Source: Sideroxyarcus sp045866275
Lineage (GTDB): Bacteria; Pseudomonadota; Gammaproteobacteria; Burkholderiales; Gallionellaceae
Assembly (NCBI GenBank): GCA_045866275.1
Contig: BAAFRX010000014.1
Location: 1 to 59,581 of the forward strand
DNA length: 59,581 nt
Direction: 5' to 3'
Shown one piece after another: positions 42,960 to 49,061 of this stretch. A model generated the notes under the pieces. The model saw only the letters and a program-made list of their open reading frames with translations, had not been told where the DNA came from and ran no database searches. The first letter of the stretch is position 1; every line of letters begins with the position of its first letter. Both the position numbers and the translations under genes were made by a program.

Positions 42960-43748
42960 ATGTCCGGAATCAGAACTGTCATCGCCGGCTGCGGCGGGCG
43001 CATGGGCAAAACCCTGCTGGAATGTGTGGCGCAGGCGGACGATCTGGTGCTGCATGGCGCGCTGGAACACGCGGGGAGCCCGCTGCTCGGCAACACCGTC
43101 GCCGCAGGCGTCAAGATCACGGACGACATCGAAGCGGCCTTGTCGGGGGCGGACGTGCTGATCGATTTCACCCGCCCTGAAGGGACGCTGCGCCATCTGG
43201 AGCTCTGCCGCAAACTCAAGGTCAACATGGTGGTCGGCACGACGGGACTGGATGCACGGCAAAAAACCAGACTCGGCGCGGCGGCGCAGGACATCGGCAT
43301 CGTGTTCGCGCCCAATATGAGTGTGGGTGTGAACCTCGTCTTCAAATTGCTGGAGACCGCTTCGCGCGTGCTCGACAAAGGCTACGACATCGAGATCATC
43401 GAAGCGCACCACCGCCACAAGGTAGATGCGCCTTCCGGTACCGCACTCGGCATGGGCGAAGTCATCGCACGCACGCTGGGGCGCGATCTGGAAAAATGCG
43501 CCGTGTATGGCCGCGAAGGCGTCACCGGTGAGCGCGACCCTTACACCATCGGCTTCGCCACCGTGCGCGGCGGCGACATCGTCGGCGACCACACCGTGCT
43601 TTATGCGGGCACCGGCGAACGCATCGAGATCACCCACAAGGCCAGCAGCCGCGCCACCTTTGCGCTCGGCGCGCTGCGTGCCGCACGCTTCCTGCATGCG
43701 AACGGGGCGGGCCTGTACGACATGCAGGATGTGTTGGGGTTGAAGTAA
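42960..43748 (+). CDS. dapB: 4-hydroxy-tetrahydrodipicolinate reductase
   Basis: A 262-residue DapB of the lysine/diaminopimelate pathway. The NAD(P)-binding loop is IAGCGGRMGKTL (usual form GAGGRMG). The active-site region is IEAHHRHKVDAPSGTALGMGE (about residues 148-168), and APNMSVGVNLVF carries substrate-binding residues. An AGGAGAGG site precedes the ATG, 10 bases after bamE. carAB normally follows dapB in relatives, but here the restriction-type operon follows. Confidence 0.95.
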   Translation: MSGIRTVIAGCGGRMGKTLLECVAQADDLVLHGALEHAGSPLLGNTVAAGVKITDDIEAALSGADVLIDFTRPEGTLRHLELCRKLKVNMVVGTTGLDARQKTRLGAAAQDIGIVFAPNMSVGVNLVFKLLETASRVLDKGYDIEIIEAHHRHKVDAPSGTALGMGEVIARTLGRDLEKCAVYGREGVTGERDPYTIGFATVRGGDIVGDHTVLYAGTGERIEITHKASSRATFALGALRAARFLHANGAGLYDMQDVLGLK

Positions 43749-43971
43749 CTGACTTCTGTTTCCGGCATTTGCAGAGCCAATCGCAGTGATAGGGTTGAGT
43801 GTTAGCTCATCGGTCGCAGATTTTTTTCATGCTGCCGATAGGGGCCATTAGCAGCCGTTGATCTATCCTCAAACAGGTTTCCATCCAGCATCGGGACGCA
43901 ACAAGGGCAATCCAAGTGAGTGATTCGGTACAATGCCGCAACACACACGATTGCAGCGAAGCCTTTTGACT
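43749..43971. other. Left boundary of the defence-type operon
   Basis: No gene is seen in these 223 bases. A TACAAT at 43929-43934 could be a -10 for the operon but lacks a good -35. No direct repeat or tRNA marks the boundary. Confidence 0.35.
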
Positions 43972-44646
43972 ATGAGCCTGATCAAATCTCGCCAACGCGT
44001 CGCCGACCACGGCGAGGTATTCACGCCCGCGTGGATGGTCGATGCCATGCTCGATCTGGTGAAGGAAGAGTCGGAGCGCATTGACTCCCGCTTTCTGGAG
44101 CCGGCCTGTGGCAGCGGCAACTTCATTGTGAAGGTCTTGCAGCGCAAGCTTGCGGCCGTCGAGCACAAGTTCGGGAAATCCGATTTCGAAAAGCAGCACT
44201 ACGCGCTCTTGGCTCTGATGTGCATCTATGGGATCGAGCTGCTGGCAGACAACATAAAAGAGTGCCGCGAGAACATGCTGGAAATCTTCACGGGGTATCT
44301 CAACATCGACGAGTCGGATGATTTCTACCGCGCCGCATTCTATGTGTTATCGCAGAATCTGGTTCATGGTGACGCTCTGACCATGCGCGAAAGTAGTGGT
44401 GAGCCGATCTCTTTTGCTGAATGGGGCTACCTCGGCAAAGGCAAGTTCCAACGGCGCGACTTCCGTTTCGACGTGCTCACCGGTTCGTCGGCCTTCAGCG
44501 CGGAGGGCGATCTCTTCGCTCATCTCGGCAAGCACGAGATATTCTTGCCGACCAAGACCTACCCATCGATGACGGTGAGCGAGCTGGCGGCTAATTGTGG
44601 CGGATATGCCGCAATGGTGAATCAGGCGGAGGAAACGAGAACATGA
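43972..44646 (+). CDS. N6-adenine methylase-like protein lacking NPPY (restriction system M subunit)
   Basis: A 224-residue protein of the N6-adenine DNA methylase class. It opens with GEVFTPAWMVDAMLDLV, the usual lead-in, and the SAM-binding motif I is intact as FLEPACGSGNFIVKVLQRKL (about residues 41-60). Where the catalytic NPPY should follow the FDV strand it reads RFDVLTGSSAF (about 166-176), so the target-base motif is missing. The protein ends soon after. It is probably not an active methylase alone. It shares the operon with a second methylase that has NPPY. The ATG at 43972 has a weak ribosome site; the stop overlaps the next start. Confidence 0.78.
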   Translation: MSLIKSRQRVADHGEVFTPAWMVDAMLDLVKEESERIDSRFLEPACGSGNFIVKVLQRKLAAVEHKFGKSDFEKQHYALLALMCIYGIELLADNIKECRENMLEIFTGYLNIDESDDFYRAAFYVLSQNLVHGDALTMRESSGEPISFAEWGYLGKGKFQRRDFRFDVLTGSSAFSAEGDLFAHLGKHEIFLPTKTYPSMTVSELAANCGGYAAMVNQAEETRT

Positions 44647-45731
44647 GCGACAAGCCAGTGCGCCTGACCGCGCCGCCCGAAGGTTATGCCGACTGGCTGG
44701 CCGACCTGAAAGCCCGCATCCACAGCGCCCAACAGCGCGCCACGCTGGCGGTTAACCGCGAGCTGGTGCTGCTCTACTGGCAGATCGGGCGCGACATTCT
44801 GGCGCGGCAAGCCGAGCAAGGCTGGGGGGCCAAGGTGATCGAGCGGCTGGCGCAGGACCTGCGCAGTGCTTTTCCGGAAATGAAAGGGTTTTCCCGCGCC
44901 AACCTGATGTACATGCGCGCTTTTGCCGAGGCGTGGCCGGATGCCGAAATTGTCCAACAGGCTGTTGGACAATTGCCCTGGGGACACAATCTGGTGCTGC
45001 TCACCCGTCTCAAAGATGCACAACAGCGGCTGGCTTACGCCCAGAGCGCCATTGTGCACGGCTGGTCGCGCAACATGCTGGACATCCATATTGAAACCCG
45101 TCTGCTGGAACGCACTGGACAGGCGATCACAAATTTCGAGACCAGCTTGCCAAAACCGCAATCCGATCTGGCAAGGGAGTCATTAAAAGATCCCTATCGC
45201 CTTGATTTTCTCGGGCTGGGGCATGAGGCAGGCGAGCGCGAAATTGAAAGTGCCTTGGTGAAGCATGTCACCGAGTTCCTGCTAGAACTGGGCGCGGGTT
45301 TTGCGTTCGTCGGGCGGCAGGTATTGCTGGACGTCGGGGGTGACGAGTTCTTCATCGACCTGCTGTTCTACCACCTCAAGCTGCGCTGCTATGTGGTGAT
45401 CGAACTCAAGGGCGGCAAGTTCAAGCCCGAGCACCTGGGACAGTTGAGCTTTTACCTTACGGCCGTGGATGAGCAAGTAAAGCACCCACAAGACAATCCT
45501 ACGATTGGCCTACTGCTGTGTCGCAGCAAGAACAAAGTAGTTGCGGAATATGCCTTGCGCACCAATGCTCAACCCTTGGGCGTTGCCGAATACAAATTAC
45601 TCGAATCCCTGCCTGCCGAACTTCAAACCAGCCTGCCCAGCATCGAACAGATCGAGCGCGAGCTGACGGGCGATGCCTGCCCAAGCAACGCCCCCTCTCC
45701 CCTTGCGGGAGAGGGTTGGGGAGAGGGGTGA
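44643..45731 (+). CDS. YhcG/DUF1016-family PDDEXK nuclease
   Basis: A 362-residue protein with a DUF1016 N-terminal domain (about 10-170; VNRELVLLYWQIGRDILARQ and FPEMKGFSRANLMYMRAFAE) and a C-terminal PD-(D/E)xK nuclease domain (about 185-345). The nuclease residues are visible as GGDEFFIDLLFYH and YVVIELKGGKF. Such proteins are common in restriction and defence islands, with little biochemistry. The last 14 residues (PSPLAGEGWGEG) are translated from a dispersed GC-rich repeat. ATGA overlap with the methylase-like gene and TGATG with the next gene. Confidence 0.87.
   Translation: MSDKPVRLTAPPEGYADWLADLKARIHSAQQRATLAVNRELVLLYWQIGRDILARQAEQGWGAKVIERLAQDLRSAFPEMKGFSRANLMYMRAFAEAWPDAEIVQQAVGQLPWGHNLVLLTRLKDAQQRLAYAQSAIVHGWSRNMLDIHIETRLLERTGQAITNFETSLPKPQSDLARESLKDPYRLDFLGLGHEAGEREIESALVKHVTEFLLELGAGFAFVGRQVLLDVGGDEFFIDLLFYHLKLRCYVVIELKGGKFKPEHLGQLSFYLTAVDEQVKHPQDNPTIGLLLCRSKNKVVAEYALRTNAQPLGVAEYKLLESLPAELQTSLPSIEQIERELTGDACPSNAPSPLAGEGWGEG
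45696..45730. repeat. CCCCTCTCCC/GGGAGAGG tract (copy 2)
   Basis: CCCCCTCTCCCCTTGCGGGA followed by GAGGGTTGGGGAGAGGGG, able to fold into an imperfect hairpin. It encodes the end of the YhcG-type protein and supplies the GAGAGGGG ribosome site of the DUF559 gene. Confidence 0.75.
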
Positions 45732-46300
45732 TGGAGCAACGAGAATTCGCCAGACACTTGCGCAGCCACATGACAGAAAGCGAAAAAAAGTTGTGGCGAC
45801 AACTGCGTGCACACCGATTGAATGGCGAAAAATTCAGGCGCCAGCAACCCATAGGCCCCTATGTGGTAGATTTTGTGCACTTTGGCGCACGCCTGATCGT
45901 GGAGGCAGATGGCGGACAACATAACGGTGCGCCTCATGATGAACAACGCGACAACTGGTTGCGCAAACAGGGATTCACGGTAATGCGTTTCTGGAATAAC
46001 GAGATCATGGGCAATTTGGATGGCGTGTTGGCAACCGTTATGAATGCAGTGACCAATCCCCCCTCTCCCCCAACCCCTCTCCCGCAAGGGGAGAGGGGAG
46101 ACTCAAAGCCCACTCACCTCGCGCGCGATGCTGCCTCCAAGCCCCTCTCCCCAAGTGAGGGTGGAGATGCCGCTTCAAAGCCCCTCTCCCCTTGCGGGCG
46201 AGAAGATGCCGCCTCCAAGCCCCTCTCCCCTTGCGGGAGAGGGGTTGGGGAGAGGGGACAAAAGCACACAACCCCCCAACATTCAGGCGGCGAATCATGA
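45731..46300 (+). CDS. DUF559 (Vsr-like) nuclease with a repeat-encoded tail
   Basis: A 189-residue protein. Residues 1-108 are a DUF559 domain, related to very-short-patch-repair-type PD-(D/E)xK nucleases (REFARHLRSHMTESEKKLWRQ, GPYVVDFVHFGARLIVEADG, GFTVMRFWNNEIM). From about residue 110 the protein is low complexity: PPSPPTPLPQGERG, then three 13-residue repeats of the form DAASKPLSPCGRx encoded by 39-base tandem units. The tail derives from GC-rich dispersed repeats. TGATG and ATGA overlaps couple it to both neighbours. Confidence 0.8.
   Translation: MEQREFARHLRSHMTESEKKLWRQLRAHRLNGEKFRRQQPIGPYVVDFVHFGARLIVEADGGQHNGAPHDEQRDNWLRKQGFTVMRFWNNEIMGNLDGVLATVMNAVTNPPSPPTPLPQGERGDSKPTHLARDAASKPLSPSEGGDAASKPLSPCGREDAASKPLSPCGRGVGERGQKHTTPQHSGGES
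46056..46100. repeat. CCCCTCTCCC/GGGAGAGG tract (copy 3)
   Basis: Opposite orientation to the tract at 45696. Encodes PPSPPTPLPQGERG in the DUF559 protein. Confidence 0.65.
46127..46243 (+). repeat. Three tandem 39-bp coding repeats
   Basis: Units begin with GATGC at 46127, 46166 and 46205. Each encodes 13 residues starting DAASKPLSP and contains a CCCCTCTCCCC tract. Unit length is a multiple of three, so copy-number change would not shift the frame. Confidence 0.85.
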
Positions 46301-47874
46301 ATCAAGTCAGCTTCACCCTGCGCGGCCGCAACCCGGATGTGCTCACCTGCATCGCGAACCTTTCCAACGACGAAGTGTTCACCCCGCCGGAGTTCGCCAA
46401 CCGGATGCTGGATACGCTTGCGGAAGCGTGGGCGGCCAGCCACAACGGGGCGAACCTCTGGGCGGACAAGACGGTGAAGTTCCTCGACCCGTGCACCAAG
46501 TCGGGCGTGTTCCTGCGGGAAATCACCAGCCGCCTCACCAAGGGGCTCACAGACGAAATGCCGAACCTTGAAAAACGGGTCCATCACATTTTGACCAAGC
46601 AGGTGTTCGGCATCGGCATCACGAATCTCACCAGCCTGCTGGCGCGGCGCAGCGTGTATTGCTCGAAACACGCCAATGGGCAGCACTCCATTGCCAAGGG
46701 CTTTGATAGTGAGGCGGGCAACATCTGGTTCGAGCGGATGGAGCACAATTGGGGGGAAACGAAATGTATTTATTGTGGTGCGCCGCGAACTATCTTTGAC
46801 CGCGATGAGGGCCTTGAGACCCATGCCTATGCGTTCATTCACACTGACAACATCAAGACTCGGATGATCGAGTTGTTTGGAGGAAATATGCAGTTCGATG
46901 TCATCATTGGAAATCCGCCGTATCAGATGAAGGGTGGGGCGGGCGGCACAAGCGACTCATCCATCTACCACCTGTTCGTGCAGCAGGCAATACAACTGGA
47001 GCCGCGTTATCTCAGCATGGTTATCCCTTCGCGGTGGCTGGCGGGTGGACGAGGTATGGATGAGTTCCGCAAGACTATGCTCAATGATCGGCACATTAGC
47101 CACTTTGTGGACTACACGAAAATGTCCACAGCCTTTCCCGGTGTCGATTTCGAGGGTGGGGTTGGGTATTTTCTTTGGAGCCGTGAATATCAGGGTGATG
47201 CGCAATACACCCTATTCCAAGGCGAGGAAAGCCATCCAACGATCACAAGAGACCTTGGAGCGCACGACACTTTTATTCGAGACCATCGCGCACTTGGGAT
47301 TCTTGAACGAGTTCAGACACGCCGCGAACCGACGATGGATTCGGTGATCAGTGCAGATACCCCGTTTGGTTTGGCAACGAATTTCTCCGATTGCAAAGAC
47401 AAGCCATTTCGCGGCTCGGTCGCCCTCTACCGGACAGATCGAGGGCGACGCGTAGTAGCTCACACCGCACGCTCTAGCATCAATAAGAACGCGCATCTGA
47501 TCGATTCATGGAAGGTGCTTCTCCCAGAGGCATATGGTGAGCGTGGCGCAATCCCCGCGCTGGTTCTTGGGCCTTCAATCGTGGCTCCGCCCGCTTCAGT
47601 TTGTACGCAGACGTATCTGGTCGCAGGGCCACTCGCGAGCGAAGAGGAGGCAAATAGTCTCCAGAGTTATACCAAGACTCGATTCTTCCGTTTCCTTGTC
47701 TCGCTTCGCAAGATTACTCAACATGCGCTCCGCTCAACCTACTCATGGGTTCCGCTGCAAACTTGGGATCGTAACTGGACAGATGAGATGCTCTACAAGA
47801 AGTACGGCATCACGAAAAACGAAATCGCATTCATCGAAAGCATGATCCGTCCGATGGGCGAGGCCGATGAGTAA
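46297..47874 (+). CDS. Eco57I-like N6-adenine DNA methylase with NPPY
   Basis: A 525-residue DNA methylase. NDEVFTPPEFANRMLDTLAEA leads in. The position of SAM motif I reads FLDPCTKSGVFLREI (about 62-76), a departure from the D-P-A/x-C-G-S-G form. Motif IV is canonical: DVIIGNPPYQMKGG (about 200-213). A cysteine pair CIYCGAP near residue 158 may be part of a zinc site. The C-terminal 250 residues probably recognise the target. Base composition is lower in GC than the genes around it, notably 47050-47800, hinting at separate origin. The stop overlaps the start of a truncated helicase copy. Confidence 0.85.
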   Translation: MNQVSFTLRGRNPDVLTCIANLSNDEVFTPPEFANRMLDTLAEAWAASHNGANLWADKTVKFLDPCTKSGVFLREITSRLTKGLTDEMPNLEKRVHHILTKQVFGIGITNLTSLLARRSVYCSKHANGQHSIAKGFDSEAGNIWFERMEHNWGETKCIYCGAPRTIFDRDEGLETHAYAFIHTDNIKTRMIELFGGNMQFDVIIGNPPYQMKGGAGGTSDSSIYHLFVQQAIQLEPRYLSMVIPSRWLAGGRGMDEFRKTMLNDRHISHFVDYTKMSTAFPGVDFEGGVGYFLWSREYQGDAQYTLFQGEESHPTITRDLGAHDTFIRDHRALGILERVQTRREPTMDSVISADTPFGLATNFSDCKDKPFRGSVALYRTDRGRRVVAHTARSSINKNAHLIDSWKVLLPEAYGERGAIPALVLGPSIVAPPASVCTQTYLVAGPLASEEEANSLQSYTKTRFFRFLVSLRKITQHALRSTYSWVPLQTWDRNWTDEMLYKKYGITKNEIAFIESMIRPMGEADE

Positions 47875-48052
47875 GCCCATCGAGGACATCCTCGCACCCA
47901 AGCCGGAAGCCCGGCCGCGCATCTATGCCTACTCGATTGACGACAAGGCACACAAGGGCCTGCTCAAGGTGGGGCAGACCACGCGCAATGTGAAGCAGCG
48001 CGTCGCGGAGCAAGTTGGCGAACCCAAAGGGGAAACCCGTGACACCGCTTGA
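47867..48052 (+). pseudogene. Truncated duplicate of the helicase gene 5' end
   Basis: A 61-codon frame whose first 50 residues (MSKPIEDILAPKPEARPRIY and onward to KQRVAEQV) match the N-terminus of the large helicase gene at 49058 at all but about eight positions. By hand alignment about 16 of 150 bases differ. After the copy the frame runs briefly into unrelated sequence and stops inside the Fic gene. It contains part of a GIY-YIG-like domain (YAYSI, KVGQTTR). It looks like the original gene start, cut off by insertion of the Fic gene. Confidence 0.8.
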
Positions 48053-49061
48053 GAATTTTTATACGGAAGACTCCAAGTGGCACGAAAAAATCGGCGCCAT
48101 TCACGCCTTGCTGGAGCGCGTCAAGATCAGCGAGGAACAGTCGGGGGATGTGCTGCATCTGCGCAAGCTCAACCGCATTCTCTCGGTACACGCCTCCACC
48201 GCCATCGAGGGCAACCAGCTCACCTTGAGCCAAGTCACCGATGTCATCAACGGCAAGCCGGTGTGGGGGCCGCCCAAGGACATCAAAGAAGTGCAGAACG
48301 CGTGGCATGCCTACAACGAGATGCCTGGCTTTGACCCGTGGTCGGTGAGCGACTTGTTGCGGGCGCACGCGCACCTGACGGAGTCGCTGATCGGCGAATC
48401 GGGCCAGTTCCGTTCGGGCGGTGTGGCGGTGGTGGGCAGCGATGGCGCGCTGTTGCATCGCGGCGCGCGATCGGCACAAGTGCCCGACCTTGTCGCGCAG
48501 TTGCTGGATTGGGGGAAGTCCAGCGCGGCGCATCCACTCATCAAGAGCTCTGCGGTTCACTACCGGTTGGAATACATCCATCCTTTTCGAGATGGCAACG
48601 GAAGAGTCGGGCGCTTGTGGCAGACGCTGATTCTTTCCCGGTGGAATCCGTTGTTCGCCTGGATGCCGATCGAAACGCTGGTGCATCACAATCAGGCGCT
48701 GTATTACCAGGCCTTGCAGGATTCCCATGCCGGCGCGGTGGATTGCCGCCCGTTCATCGACTTTATGCTCGACGCCATCGCCAATTCGCTTTACAAATTT
48801 ATCGATGTGGCCACAGAGACGGTGGCCGACGTCGGTGTAAATGTCGGTGTAAATGTCGGTGTAAATGTCGGTGTAAGCGACAAGATTTTGGAATTGTTGC
48901 TGCGGCAGCCCCAGTTGTCTGCCCGGGAGTTGGCGACCCTGTTGAACAAGACAACGAGGACCGTGGAACGCCATCTCAAGACGCTCCGCGAACAAGGCAG
49001 GCTCATCCGTGTTGGCTCCGACAAGGTTGGCCATTGGAAAGTCAGCGAAAAATTGCCATGA
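48039..49061 (+). CDS. Fic-domain AMP-transferase (class II) with C-terminal winged helix
   Basis: A 340-residue Fic protein. The catalytic motif is intact, HPFRDGNGRVGR with His181. The N-terminal inhibitory helix motif STAIEGN is at 53-59, making it class II, self-inhibited. Fic enzymes transfer AMP, or other phosphate-linked groups, to target proteins. Near the end is a winged helix (ILELLLRQPQLSARELATLL). Between them is GVNVGVNVGVNVGV, encoded by 12-base tandem repeats. The likely start is GTG at 48039 with GGGG upstream; a TTG at 48015 is an alternative. The gene lies between a truncated and a full copy of the helicase start; the stop overlaps the helicase ATG. Confidence 0.88.
   Translation: MTPLENFYTEDSKWHEKIGAIHALLERVKISEEQSGDVLHLRKLNRILSVHASTAIEGNQLTLSQVTDVINGKPVWGPPKDIKEVQNAWHAYNEMPGFDPWSVSDLLRAHAHLTESLIGESGQFRSGGVAVVGSDGALLHRGARSAQVPDLVAQLLDWGKSSAAHPLIKSSAVHYRLEYIHPFRDGNGRVGRLWQTLILSRWNPLFAWMPIETLVHHNQALYYQALQDSHAGAVDCRPFIDFMLDAIANSLYKFIDVATETVADVGVNVGVNVGVNVGVSDKILELLLRQPQLSARELATLLNKTTRTVERHLKTLREQGRLIRVGSDKVGHWKVSEKLP
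48831..48876 (+). repeat. 12-bp tandem repeat in the Fic gene
   Basis: Three perfect units GTCGGTGTAAAT followed by a fourth that matches over its first ten bases. The unit keeps frame (VGVN) and would change only linker length. Confidence 0.9.

Noticed and set aside
43790..43815. CIRCE-like operator for HrcA (TTGAGTGTTAGCTC)
   Set aside because: It lacks the two TTAGCACTC/GAGTGCTAA halves with a nine-base gap.
46127..46243. Tandem 39-bp units as a CRISPR array
   Set aside because: The units are contiguous, with no unique spacers, and lie in a reading frame.
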